Assembly (NCBI RefSeq): GCF_900116435.1
Contig: NZ_FPAZ01000002.1
Location: 62,001 to 126,000 of the forward strand
Source of the DNA: Pseudoalteromonas lipolytica
GTDB taxonomy: Bacteria; Pseudomonadota; Gammaproteobacteria; Enterobacterales; Alteromonadaceae
Reading direction: 5' to 3'
DNA: 64,000 bases
This document shows positions 26,890 through 36,147 of this stretch, piece after piece. The translations under genes were made by a program, and so were the position numbers. How positions within the stretch are numbered: the stretch's first letter is position 1; every line of letters begins with the position of its first letter. The notes beneath the pieces are model-generated. The model searched no databases and was not told the DNA's origin. It worked only from the letters and a program-made list of their open reading frames with translations.

Positions 26890-27015
26890 TATGGCAGTGG
26901 TTAATCAATAAAGTGATTTATTAGAGTAAATGCACTTATTGTTGCGCTAAATCAATATTTGAGAAAAGTTCTATAGAGGTACAAATTTATAATTGCTAGT
27001 ATAAAGGTATTAGAT

Positions 27016-28671
27016 GTGCTCGATACGGAGATTGGGCTTTATAAAATGAGATGTATCGTGCTTAATTGTCTTAGAGCGGGCTTGAACCTGCATCGCTTAA
27101 TTTTACTGCTGGCGTTTTCTGCAACGCTCATTACCTTGCTAAATAGTTACTACTCAAGCTATCAAGTTCAAAAACAGCAGCTGATAGATAACACATTAAA
27201 TAATCATAAAGCGTATGCGGCGAAGCTTGTGTCTGCTACCGATAACTTTTTATTGGCGGCGCAGCAGCAATTAGCATACGTTGCCAAAATACTTGAAGCA
27301 GATTTTACAAATCAAACGCTCATTAATGCTGAAGCAGAACGATTAAGGCTGCAAACAAACAGTTTTAATTCAACAATTATTGTCAATAAGTTTGGTGACA
27401 TATTAGGGGTGTCGCCCCTTTCACTTAACTTACAAAATCGTAAAGTGGATAGTTTTGGTACCAAAGCCGCGTTGTCGTATCGCGTGCCTATGATCAGTGA
27501 GCCCTATATCTCAATGGCCGGTAACTTACTGATTTTTATGTCACAGCCGTTATTTAACTCAAACAATGAATTTATTGGCTATGTAGGCGGCACGTTATAC
27601 TTAAAGCGTGCCAGTATTCTCAACGAACTATTGCAGGTACATTATCACCAAGACGGCTCGTATTTGTATGTTGTCGATGAAAACAACCGTTTGCTTTATC
27701 ACCCCGATAAAGAGCGCATAGGTGAGCAAGTATTTGATAACCAAGTGATCAATGCTGTGCTTAAAGGCAAAGTTGGTAAGCAACAAGTGATTAATAGTCA
27801 AGGTGTTGCAATGTTAGCGGGGTATGCCCCCATGACAATGGCACCCTGGGGTGTGGTAACACAACGTCCGCTTGAAAGTACCCTTGCACCGCTTGATAGC
27901 TTAATGTGGCAAGTATTTATTAAAACAGCGCCAATAGGAATATTAACATTCGTGTTAATTTGGGTGCTTGCAAAATTGATAGCTCAGCCTTTAAGAAAGC
28001 TGGCTGAAACAGCAAATACTTTGGATGAGCCCACAACATCAGTTGCACTTAAACACATTCGCTCTTGGTATTATGAGAGCGATGAACTGAGAAAAGCAAT
28101 GCTCAAAGGCATTGGGCTGTTAGAAAGTAAAATAGGCCTTTTGCGTCACGAAGCACACACTGATCCGTTAACGGGTTTGCACAATCGAAGAAGCTTAAAT
28201 ATGCAGTTAAGCCAATTAATGGCACAGCAGCGCTCATTTGCGGTATTAGCGATTGATATTGATCACTTTAAACGCGTAAATGATGAGTTTGGTCACGATA
28301 TTGGCGATGTTGTTTTGCAATCTTTAGCAAAAATACTCCTCGATGTGACGCGTGATAGCGATATTGTGGCACGCACTGGCGGTGAGGAATTCATTGTTAT
28401 TTTACCTAATGTGCACCCTAAGCGTGCGTATCAATTGGCTGAACGTTTACGTATACGCATTTCTAAAAGCATTATTGAACCGGTGGGTAATATTAATGTA
28501 TCGATTGGTATTGCGGGCTGGCCGCTTGAGCAATTAAGCCTAGACGACGTTATGAAATTAGCCGACCAAGCGCTTTATCTAGCAAAAAGAACAGGTCGCA
28601 ATCGCTGTGTTGTCGATACGATTTATGATCAACAGGATACGTCGCTTTTTGAGGCGACAGAGTTGGAATAA
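27016..28671 (+). CDS. Membrane diguanylate cyclase with Cache-type sensor
   Basis: Makes cyclic di-GMP. The 551-residue product has a first membrane helix (about 22-43), a periplasmic double-Cache-like region (about 45-290, including VSPLSLNLQNRKVDS, ISMAGNLLIFM and LYVVDENNRLLYHPD), a second helix (about 302-322), a HAMP-like linker and a GGDEF domain. The active site is GGEEF (455-459), with DIDHFKRVND upstream. The inhibitory RxxD site is present as RDSD, five residues before GGEEF, so product inhibition is likely. I keep the GTG at 27016, which has AAAGG 8 nt upstream; an in-frame ATG at 27046 is the alternative. Confidence 0.9.
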   Translation: MLDTEIGLYKMRCIVLNCLRAGLNLHRLILLLAFSATLITLLNSYYSSYQVQKQQLIDNTLNNHKAYAAKLVSATDNFLLAAQQQLAYVAKILEADFTNQTLINAEAERLRLQTNSFNSTIIVNKFGDILGVSPLSLNLQNRKVDSFGTKAALSYRVPMISEPYISMAGNLLIFMSQPLFNSNNEFIGYVGGTLYLKRASILNELLQVHYHQDGSYLYVVDENNRLLYHPDKERIGEQVFDNQVINAVLKGKVGKQQVINSQGVAMLAGYAPMTMAPWGVVTQRPLESTLAPLDSLMWQVFIKTAPIGILTFVLIWVLAKLIAQPLRKLAETANTLDEPTTSVALKHIRSWYYESDELRKAMLKGIGLLESKIGLLRHEAHTDPLTGLHNRRSLNMQLSQLMAQQRSFAVLAIDIDHFKRVNDEFGHDIGDVVLQSLAKILLDVTRDSDIVARTGGEEFIVILPNVHPKRAYQLAERLRIRISKSIIEPVGNINVSIGIAGWPLEQLSLDDVMKLADQALYLAKRTGRNRCVVDTIYDQQDTSLFEATELE

Positions 28672-28723
28672 GTTATTTATTGTGTAATAGTGAAATTAAT
28701 TAAGTTATTAACGGATAAATTTA

Positions 28724-29425
28724 ATGGCATTCACTCACTTATATAGCGTGTCTAAATCAATGGCCTTTGTCAGTGTGGCATTACTGGGCGCGGCATCGGT
28801 CAATGCAACCCCGCAAGAAGATAAGCGCAGCGAGTTTGTAGATGTCGGTGCATTATTGCCAAATGCGATGCTCGATATTCGTTATTTTGGCCATCATAAC
28901 TTTGTCGGCAAACCGATAGAGGGCTATAACGCCCCTAAGTGTTTATTGCACACCAGCGCTGCCAATGCGCTTAAAAAAGTGCAAAATGCGGCGCAAATTG
29001 AGGGACTTGGTCTAAAAATATTTGATTGTTACCGCCCACAACGCGCTGTTAATCATTTTGTGCGTTGGGTAAACGACCTAGAGGATACCCGCACAAAAGC
29101 TGAGTTTTATCCAAATTTAGGGAAAGACCAGCTGCTTGGCGACTATATTGCTGCTAAATCAGGCCACAGCCGAGGTTCAACTATCGACTTAACGTTGGTT
29201 GACTCTAAGGGGAAAGAGCTTGATATGGGGTCACCGTTTGATATGTTTGATACCCTTTCTAACACCGACGACTCACGAATTAGCCCCAGTCAAAAAGCAA
29301 ATAGATATAAACTTAAACAGTTGATGACCGATGCAGGCTTTGCCCCGTATTCAATGGAATGGTGGCACTTTACTTATCAGCCTCAGGCATACCCAGCCAC
29401 CTACTTTGACTTTGTGGTGGAATAG
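28724..29425 (+). CDS. D-alanyl-D-alanine dipeptidase (VanX/DdpX family, M15)
   Basis: A zinc dipeptidase of 233 residues that splits D-Ala-D-Ala or related D-dipeptides. A signal peptide ends near VNA (residue 28), so it is periplasmic. The Zn motif SxHxxGxxxD reads SGHSRGSTID (His148, Asp155), and the second motif ExxWH is present as EWWH near residue 220. FDCYRPQRAV is the typical Arg-containing block. It lies 52 bp after the diguanylate cyclase and could be cotranscribed. A strong hairpin lies about 100 bp downstream, between it and the convergent peptidase gene. Confidence 0.9.
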   Translation: MAFTHLYSVSKSMAFVSVALLGAASVNATPQEDKRSEFVDVGALLPNAMLDIRYFGHHNFVGKPIEGYNAPKCLLHTSAANALKKVQNAAQIEGLGLKIFDCYRPQRAVNHFVRWVNDLEDTRTKAEFYPNLGKDQLLGDYIAAKSGHSRGSTIDLTLVDSKGKELDMGSPFDMFDTLSNTDDSRISPSQKANRYKLKQLMTDAGFAPYSMEWWHFTYQPQAYPATYFDFVVE

Positions 29426-29523
29426 AAAAGCTCTAAATTATTAAAAACGCGGCATAAAACGTTGTGACAGGTCGGTGTGAAACTACGGGGTTAATCCCAC
29501 ATAGCCATTGCCTAGCGAAATGC

Positions 29524-29557
29524 CCCCACTTCGTGCCTTTATAAGCACAAAGTGGGG
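29524..29557. terminator. Strong hairpin between convergent vanX-like and M3 peptidase genes
   Basis: Arms CCCCACTTCGTGC and GCACAAAGTGGGG (one mismatch) with loop CTTTATAA. It has no poly-T, so it may act as a processing or blocking structure as much as a true terminator. Confidence 0.6.
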
Positions 29558-29570
29558 AGTCGCAACTGCT

Positions 29571-31736
29571 CTACTGAACAGTCGCTTTTAAACCACGGCG
29601 TTTTAATAGCGCTGAGGTATCAGGTTCTTGACCACGGAATGCTTTGAACGATTCCATAAGGTCACGTGAGTTACCAACTTCTAAAATCTCTTTACGGTAT
29701 TTATCACCCATTTCGCGTGTTAAACCACCTTGCTCTTGTACATAAGCAAAGGCATCTGCCGCTAAGATTTCACTCCACATATATGCGTAGTAACCAGCTG
29801 AGTAGCCACCACCCATAGAGTGTGAGAAGAAGGCTGATTTATAACGAGGTGGAACAAATGGCACGTTTACGCCGTGTTTAGTTAGTGCTTCTTGTTCAAA
29901 CTTCTCGATATCTTGCAGGGGAGCATCTGCACTTAGTGAGTGCCATTCCATATCTAACAGCGCTGCTGCAACATACTCAAGCGTATCGTAGCCTTGGTTA
30001 AAGCTGCGAGATTGAATTACTTTTTTCAGTAATTCATCAGGAATAGGCTCACCTGTTTTGTGGTGTTTTGCATAATTAGCGATAACTTCAGGGTACATTG
30101 CCCAGTCTTCTTCAAAGGTAGAAGGGAACTCTACGAAGTCACGCGATACCGACGTACCAGACAATGTTGGGTACTTCACGTTTGAGAACATGCCGTGTAG
30201 GCCATGACCTAATTCGTGGAAGATTGTCGTGGCTTCATCATAGCTGATAAGTGTTGGTTCGCCATTGGCACCTTTTTGAATGTTCATAACATTCACAACC
30301 ACGGGTTTTTGCTCTTTTAAGCCAGACTGTTTCACGAACGAGCTCATCCATGCACCACCACGTTTACCTTCACGGGCAAAGTAATCAGCAAAGAAAATAG
30401 CTAAGCTCTTACCGTCTGCATCAAATAATTCGTACGCTTTCACATCTGGGTGATAAACGGGCAGATCGTTGCGTGGTTTGAAAGTAATACCGTATAAACG
30501 GTTCATTGTGTAAAACACGCCGTCTTCTAATACGCGGTTAAATTCAAAATATTCTTTAACAGCGTTTTCATCTAGGTTGTATTTATCTTTACGCACTTGC
30601 TCTGCGTAGAATAACCAGTCCCACGGTTGCAGCTTAAATTGCTCACCTGACTCATCAATTTTCGCTTGGATTGCTGCCGCTTCTGCGTTGACGTTTTGCA
30701 TCAATGCCGGGATCATGCTGGCAAACATATCAAATACGGCTTCTGGTTTTTTCGCCATTTGCGACTCTAAACCAAACGCAGCCCAGCTGTCATAACCTAG
30801 TAATTTGGCTTTTTGAGCACGTAACTTAGCAAGTTCAGCAACAATTTCACGGTTGCTGTTTTCGCCTGAAAGAGCACGCTCTGCAGATGCACGCCATACT
30901 TTTTCACGCAGGTCACGATTTTTCAGTGTGGCTAAAATTGGTTGGCGTGTGGTGTTAGTGATTTTGATTAGGTACTTACCCGGGTGACCCGCTTCTGTTG
31001 CAGCATTAGCAAGCTGTTCAACTTGACCCGCAGGTAAGCCTTCAAGCTGTGCTTTGTCATCAACTAACACAACGTTGGTTTTAGTCAGTGCTAATAGGTT
31101 TTGCGAGAACTGCGTGGTTAAGCTTGAATGCTTTGTATTGATATCACGGATTTGTTGTTTTTCTTCTGCGTTTAGTTTTGCACCTGCACGTACAAAGCGC
31201 TTGTAGTAAACATCAAGTAAGCGCTTTTCTTCGGCTGTTAGCGCTAAAGAATCCATTTGTTCATGTACGCTAGCAACTTTGTCGAACAGCGCTTTATTTA
31301 AGAAAATATTGTCGTTATGTGCAGCAAGCTTTGGAGCGAGTTCTTTTTGTATTTCACGACGAGCAGGGTTTGAATCACTGCCTGCTAGGTTATAAAAAAT
31401 GCTGCGTGTGCGCGTTAATAATTCACCGCTTTTTTCAAGTGCAACAACGGTGTTAGCAAAGTCAGGCTTTGCTGTGTTGTTGATGATCGCTTGAACTTCT
31501 GCCATTTGCTCTGTCATGCCCTTATTGAAAGCAGGCATGAAGTGCTCATCTTTAATGGCGTTGAAATCAGGCGTTTCGTATTGTAGTTCGCTTTTCACAA
31601 ACAGTGGGTTTGTTTGTTCAACAGCGCTTGCCGGTGCTGTTTGCTCTGTAGTGGTATTGTTTGCTGTTGTTTGTGGTTCAGAACAGGCCGTTAACAATAA
31701 CGCTGAACTGATCGCTGTTGCGAGTAAGTGTTTCAT
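29571..31736 (-). CDS. dcp: M3 family peptidyl-dipeptidase Dcp, lipoprotein form
   Basis: A 721-residue zinc metallopeptidase that removes C-terminal dipeptides. The start MKHLLATAISSALLLTACSE has a lipobox (LTAC), so it should be tethered to a membrane rather than cytoplasmic as in E. coli. The zinc site HELGHGLHGMFS begins at H507, preceded by DEATTIF, and the M3 blocks GRDFVEFPS-like (SRDFVEFPSTFEE) and PRYKSAFFSHSMGGGYSAGYYAYMWSE follow. An Ala/Thr/Gln-rich linker of about 25 residues follows the anchor. It is monocistronic. Confidence 0.92.
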   Translation of the reverse strand: MKHLLATAISSALLLTACSEPQTTANNTTTEQTAPASAVEQTNPLFVKSELQYETPDFNAIKDEHFMPAFNKGMTEQMAEVQAIINNTAKPDFANTVVALEKSGELLTRTRSIFYNLAGSDSNPARREIQKELAPKLAAHNDNIFLNKALFDKVASVHEQMDSLALTAEEKRLLDVYYKRFVRAGAKLNAEEKQQIRDINTKHSSLTTQFSQNLLALTKTNVVLVDDKAQLEGLPAGQVEQLANAATEAGHPGKYLIKITNTTRQPILATLKNRDLREKVWRASAERALSGENSNREIVAELAKLRAQKAKLLGYDSWAAFGLESQMAKKPEAVFDMFASMIPALMQNVNAEAAAIQAKIDESGEQFKLQPWDWLFYAEQVRKDKYNLDENAVKEYFEFNRVLEDGVFYTMNRLYGITFKPRNDLPVYHPDVKAYELFDADGKSLAIFFADYFAREGKRGGAWMSSFVKQSGLKEQKPVVVNVMNIQKGANGEPTLISYDEATTIFHELGHGLHGMFSNVKYPTLSGTSVSRDFVEFPSTFEEDWAMYPEVIANYAKHHKTGEPIPDELLKKVIQSRSFNQGYDTLEYVAAALLDMEWHSLSADAPLQDIEKFEQEALTKHGVNVPFVPPRYKSAFFSHSMGGGYSAGYYAYMWSEILAADAFAYVQEQGGLTREMGDKYRKEILEVGNSRDLMESFKAFRGQEPDTSALLKRRGLKATVQ

Positions 31737-32044
31737 TGTTTATCTCTTTTTTATTTCTAAAATTAAATTGCGCCGGTAATGCGAAAGCTTCGTTAATAGT
31801 TAGTCGCGGCGCAGTTATGCTCACTAGGAGCACAATGACTGTGTAACCAATAGACTGAGGATACTGTGGATGACGACGAATGACCCCATCCGTTGCGATA
31901 AGGTGATTATTGGCTGCGATAAGTGGTGAATCTACCCTAAACCCCGACTGTCTTTATTATATAAACAGACCAAAATCATATCGCCTTTTTGTCAATTTTA
32001 AAAGCAACCGTATTTTTTAGCCCCATTCTTAGTGATTAAATGGT
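31737..32044. other. Gene-free stretch upstream of dcp and folE2
   Basis: Divergent control region. Apart from the Zur-like site just to its right I see only a short direct repeat, TGCGATAAG, twice within about 35 bp (31890-31925). No reading frame is supported. Confidence 0.5.
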
Positions 32045-32062
32045 ATGTTATATTGTATCATT
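32044..32062. promoter_or_regulatory. Probable Zur box upstream of folE2
   Basis: TATGTTATATTGTATCATT matches the gammaproteobacterial Zur consensus AATGTTATANTATAACATT at 16 of 19 positions. It is an imperfect palindrome and lies about 100 bp before the folE2 start. FolE2 is a known member of Zur regulons because it replaces zinc-dependent FolE when zinc is scarce, so sequence and context agree. Confidence 0.65.
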
Positions 32063-32159
32063 AATTATTCAATAAACAGTATTGGCATTTTATTTTTTAA
32101 GTCAGTCATTAGGAAAAGGCCATCAGGCTTTAAATTTTAGTCATTTATAAGAATCCACT

Positions 32160-33041
32160 ATGTATTTACCCGATATAACCTCACACAGTAATAGCCATTT
32201 TCAATTTCCGTTAAAGTGGGTCGGTATGGAAAAAATAGCCTTACCTATCAAGCTTGAGTTGGCGGGATTAAATGTGGCGCTTAATGCGTTTGCCGATGTG
32301 TTTGTTAGCCTAGACAGCAATGCTAAAGGCATTCATATGTCGCGTTTGTATTTAATGCTTAATCAGATGTTGGCACAGCAAACATTAACTCAGCATCGAT
32401 TGGCTGAGTGTATGAACCACATGCTTGCTTCTCAACAGGGCTTAAGCCAAGGAGCAAAGCTGGTGCTGCATTTTGATTTACCGTTGTTAAAACCGGCATT
32501 GCTCAGTGATAACGCGGGGTATAACGCTTACCCCGTGGTGTTAACCATTACTCAGCAAGCGCACCTAACGGTTAAATTAAACGTCACGATTGCTTACAGT
32601 AGTACATGCCCGTGCTCAGCGGCGTTGTCGCGACAGCTTTTAAGTGAAGCGGTCGACACACATTTTAAAGAGGACAGCATCCATAAGCACGCTTTGTTAG
32701 GCTGGCTTGCCAGTGAAGAAGGCTCGATTGCAACGCCGCATAGCCAGCGCTCTTATGCTTACATAGACGCCACCTTTGAGAGTGAACAATTGCCTGATCT
32801 TTCGCATTTTATACAAACATGTGAACACGCAATTGGTACTCCCGTGCAAACCGCGGTTAAGCGTGAAGATGAGCAAGCATTTGCAGCCCTTAATGCAGAA
32901 AACTTATTATTTTGTGAGGATGCGGCAAGGCGATTAAAAGCATGTTTAGAGGCAATGAATGGGCTTGCTGACTATCAGTTTAAAATTGAACATCAAGAAA
33001 GTTTGCATGCGCATAATGCCGTGGTTTACGAGGCTAAGTAG
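32160..33041 (+). CDS. folE2: GTP cyclohydrolase FolE2 (type IB)
   Basis: Converts GTP to 7,8-dihydroneopterin triphosphate, the first step to folate (and queuosine), using metals other than zinc. It is 293 residues long, the normal size. LPDITSHSNSHFQFPLKWVGMEKIALPI is the FolE2 start, KGIHMSRLYLML the conserved central block, and SSTCPCSAALSR contains the active-site cysteine region. A probable Zur box about 100 bp upstream suggests induction under zinc starvation. It is monocistronic and divergent from the M3 peptidase gene across more than 400 bp. Confidence 0.94.
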   Translation: MYLPDITSHSNSHFQFPLKWVGMEKIALPIKLELAGLNVALNAFADVFVSLDSNAKGIHMSRLYLMLNQMLAQQTLTQHRLAECMNHMLASQQGLSQGAKLVLHFDLPLLKPALLSDNAGYNAYPVVLTITQQAHLTVKLNVTIAYSSTCPCSAALSRQLLSEAVDTHFKEDSIHKHALLGWLASEEGSIATPHSQRSYAYIDATFESEQLPDLSHFIQTCEHAIGTPVQTAVKREDEQAFAALNAENLLFCEDAARRLKACLEAMNGLADYQFKIEHQESLHAHNAVVYEAK

Positions 33042-33155
33042 GCTTAAATGTTTACAAACTTTGACAATCGTAGTCGCAAATTATTGCTATTGTACAAAAC
33101 AAGGTGAATGATACGACCGCTAAAAATGATTAACAAAATAATATAAAGGTATTCT

Positions 33156-35315
33156 ATGCGTTTTAAATTTATTGCAGCTGCAGTGGGTCTCGCTGTTGCA
33201 AATGTTGCTGTTGCAGACGAAGGTATGTGGCAGCCTCACCAATTGCCAGAACTTGAATCAATTTTGAAAGCGAAAGGCTTGAACATCGACGTACAGTCAA
33301 TCTCAAAATTGACAGAGTTTCCAATGAATGCAGTTATCAGCCTTGGGGGGTGTACCGCTTCGTTTGTTTCGCCTAAAGGGTTAGTGGTAACAAATCATCA
33401 CTGTGCGTATGGCTCAATCCAGTACAACTCAACAACCGAGAACAACATTCTTGAAAACGGCTTTCTTGCTAAAAATCATGCCGAAGAAGTGCCTGCCGCA
33501 CCAGGTTCACGCGTGTACGTGACTGAAGACGTCGTTGAAGTCACAGATAAAGTAAACCAAGGCACCGATACCCTAACAGGTAAAGCGCGTTTTGATGCCA
33601 TTGAAGCAAACCGAAAAGCATTGGTAAGCGAGTGTGAGCAAGATGATAGCTACCGCTGTAATGTGTATACTTTTCATGGTGGCTTAGAGTATTACTTAAT
33701 TAAGTCACTTGAAATTAAAGATGTGCGTTTAGCGTATGCCCCAGCCATGGGTGTGGGTAAATATGGCGGCGATATTGATAACTGGATGTGGCCGCGTCAC
33801 ACGGGTGACTTTTCATTCTACCGTGCTTATGTGGGCAAGGATGGCAAGCCCGCTGAGTTCTCTAAAGACAATGTTCCTTACCAAAGCGATGCGTTTTTAA
33901 AAGTCAGTGCCAAGGGCGTACAAGAGGGTGACTTTGTAATGGTAACGGGCTACCCAGGTAGCACTAACCGCTACCGTATTTCACCTGAGGTTGATTACGT
34001 GTTTAACACGGCTTATCCACTGGCACGCAAATACAATTCAAAATATGTTTCATTGATTGAAGAAAATGCCCCAGAGGGTTCCGCGGCGCGTATTGCTTAC
34101 GAAAGCACAATCGCTGGCTATAACAATTACATTAAAAATTATGGCTCAATGATAGAGAGCTTTAATAAAGGTTCAATGTATACCCGCAAACAGCAATTCG
34201 AAAAAGATCTAGCAGCGTGGATTAATAAAGACAGTCAACGTAAAGCTAAATACGGCAGCGTGTTGGCAGATTTAACTGCGTTAGTCGATGAGTCGCAGCA
34301 GCATAATCAACGCGACCGCATGTTAGGGTATGTGCATCGTTCGCAAATGATGTCATCAGCGCGCATGCTGTATCGTTTAGCCTATGAAAAGCAAAAGCCA
34401 GACGCAGAACGTGAAAGCGGCTACCAAGAGCGTGATATTCCACGTATTAAATCTCGCCTAGAAAGCATGAGCCGCCGTTACGACGAAACGGTTGATAAAG
34501 CTATTTTACTGTACTTTATTGAGCAGTATGCAGCGCTACCAAGCGACGAGCGTGTTGCAGAAGTTGATAAAGCACTTGGTTTAAGCGCTGGTTTTGACAA
34601 GCAAAAGCAACAGGCTTTGCTTGATGATATGTATGCTAACTCAGTGCTAAGCGATGAAACAAAGCGTCTATGGATGACTGATTTAGACCTTGCACAATTA
34701 AAGCAAAGCAGCGATCCATTTATTCAATACGCACACGCTATTTTTAACGTGATGAAAGACATTGAAGATGCGAAAAAAGAGCTTGAAGGTAAGCAACAAG
34801 CTGCGCGCCCAGCTCTAATGGAAGCCATTATTGCTTACAACAAAGCGATGAACAAACCTGTTTATGCTGATGCTAACAGCACATTACGTGTGACGTATGG
34901 CACGGTAGGCGGCTATTCACCGCAGGATGGCTTAGTGGCAACCCCCTTTACATCTTTAGAAGGATTGCTTGCAAAGAACACCGGCGTTGAACCATTCAAC
35001 TCTCCTGAAAAGCAAAATGAGTTGATTAAACAAAAGCTTTACGGCGACTACACGGGCGGCATGAATACGGTGCCAGTTAACTTTTTATCGAATGTTGATA
35101 CCACAGGTGGTAACTCAGGTTCACCTACTTTAAACGGCAATGCCGAGCTGGTTGGTTTACTGTTTGACGGTGTGTACGAGAGTATTATTGGTGATTGGGA
35201 TTACGATGCTAATCTAAATCGCTCTATCCATGTTGATTCACGCTACATGCTGTGGGTGATGGATAAGGTCGACAATGCCCAAAACTTATTAAAAGAAATG
35301 AGCATCGTTAAATAA
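33156..35315 (+). CDS. S46 family dipeptidyl-peptidase (DPP7-like)
   Basis: A 719-residue periplasmic serine dipeptidyl-peptidase of the S46 family. The signal peptide is MRFKFIAAAVGLAVANVAVA. Catalytic residues lie in TNHHC (79-83), in the GGDIDNWMWPRHTGDF block (Asp), and at Ser656 in GGNSGSP. In LLFDGVYES the residue that sets P1 preference is Gly672, as in DPP7 enzymes for hydrophobic P1, not Arg as in DPP11 for acidic P1. A large helical domain is inserted between about 290 and 560. An AAAGG site precedes the ATG, and a strong terminator follows the stop. Confidence 0.94.
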   Translation: MRFKFIAAAVGLAVANVAVADEGMWQPHQLPELESILKAKGLNIDVQSISKLTEFPMNAVISLGGCTASFVSPKGLVVTNHHCAYGSIQYNSTTENNILENGFLAKNHAEEVPAAPGSRVYVTEDVVEVTDKVNQGTDTLTGKARFDAIEANRKALVSECEQDDSYRCNVYTFHGGLEYYLIKSLEIKDVRLAYAPAMGVGKYGGDIDNWMWPRHTGDFSFYRAYVGKDGKPAEFSKDNVPYQSDAFLKVSAKGVQEGDFVMVTGYPGSTNRYRISPEVDYVFNTAYPLARKYNSKYVSLIEENAPEGSAARIAYESTIAGYNNYIKNYGSMIESFNKGSMYTRKQQFEKDLAAWINKDSQRKAKYGSVLADLTALVDESQQHNQRDRMLGYVHRSQMMSSARMLYRLAYEKQKPDAERESGYQERDIPRIKSRLESMSRRYDETVDKAILLYFIEQYAALPSDERVAEVDKALGLSAGFDKQKQQALLDDMYANSVLSDETKRLWMTDLDLAQLKQSSDPFIQYAHAIFNVMKDIEDAKKELEGKQQAARPALMEAIIAYNKAMNKPVYADANSTLRVTYGTVGGYSPQDGLVATPFTSLEGLLAKNTGVEPFNSPEKQNELIKQKLYGDYTGGMNTVPVNFLSNVDTTGGNSGSPTLNGNAELVGLLFDGVYESIIGDWDYDANLNRSIHVDSRYMLWVMDKVDNAQNLLKEMSIVK

Positions 35316-35346
35316 CACGGTTAAATAGCTTTATTATCTGAGCGAT

Positions 35347-35382
35347 AAAATGCCAGTCCTTGCGACTGGCATTTTTGTTTTT
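35347..35382 (+). terminator. Terminator of the S46 peptidase gene
   Basis: Stem ATGCCAGTC-CTTGC-GACTGGCAT extended by A-T pairs and followed by TTTTTGTTTTT. Confidence 0.92.
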
Positions 35383-35505
35383 AATGAAAATAAACGCATT
35401 TCAATTCAAGGAAATAAAAATATTTTATAAAAATAAATATTTCTTAAGTTTTATTTAAGTTTCGCTCGATAAATTTTACACATAACCTATGTGGAGCGAA
35501 CGATA

Positions 35506-36147
35506 ATGCTGTCAGTTAAACACTCACAATATACGCAAGTAAACGATCCCACTTTTGTTTGTGTACGCGAAGGGGGACACGACCGTGACCGTCTCGAGAA
35601 TACTATTAAGCAAGGTTTTGCTGCTGCCTATAATGCGAAAATTACGCAATTTATGCCGTTACTTTGCGAGCTCAATATTGATGGAGAAGTGTGTACGCTA
35701 GGGCTTCGTTCTGCATCATATCCTTTGTTTATTGAACAGTACCTGCCAGCGCCTATTGATCATTTCGTGAATGCCAAGCGTGAGCAGATTTTTGAGCTAG
35801 GTAATTTGTGCTCAACGCATCGAAAAGCCACCTTGGCGCATTTTGTGTTAATGAACGAAGCGCTTTATCAAGCAGGGGCAAGCCATTTAGTGTTTTGCGC
35901 CACTCGTAAAGTACGTGCTTTATTAAAAATGCTGGGTGTTCATTGCAATGAAATTGGTGTTGCGAATGCCTATGCACTTCAAGACCCTGCGAGTTGGGGC
36001 AGCTATTACGATAACCAACCGACCCTTTGTGTCGTTGACTTAAATGAAGCGCATCAATGCATCATAAACACCCCCGCTTTATTCAATATTAAACAACAGT
36101 GTTTGTTGTCATCGCTTGAGCTTGCTGTGTTTTTGGAGGCGCTATGA
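35506..36147 (+). CDS. Thermostable hemolysin (T_hemolysin/GNAT-like) family protein
   Basis: A 213-residue protein from the ATG at 35506, with GGAG 9 nt upstream. A GTG five codons earlier overlaps that site and is less likely. The pattern FVCVREGGHDRDRLENTIKQGFAAAYNAKITQFMP and the later FELGNLCSTHRKATLAHFVLMNEAL are those of the family named after the Vibrio delta-VPH thermostable hemolysin. The fold is related to GNAT acyltransferases, so the hemolysin name may mislead. There is no signal peptide. The stop overlaps the next gene (ATGA), making it the first gene of the adenylation/diiron-oxidase/SDR operon. It may transfer an acyl group in that pathway. Confidence 0.83.
   Translation: MLSVKHSQYTQVNDPTFVCVREGGHDRDRLENTIKQGFAAAYNAKITQFMPLLCELNIDGEVCTLGLRSASYPLFIEQYLPAPIDHFVNAKREQIFELGNLCSTHRKATLAHFVLMNEALYQAGASHLVFCATRKVRALLKMLGVHCNEIGVANAYALQDPASWGSYYDNQPTLCVVDLNEAHQCIINTPALFNIKQQCLLSSLELAVFLEAL

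Noticed and set aside
35506-36147. True pore-forming hemolysin toxin
   Set aside because: No signal peptide or membrane-active segment; gene context and fold family favour an acyltransferase-like enzyme.
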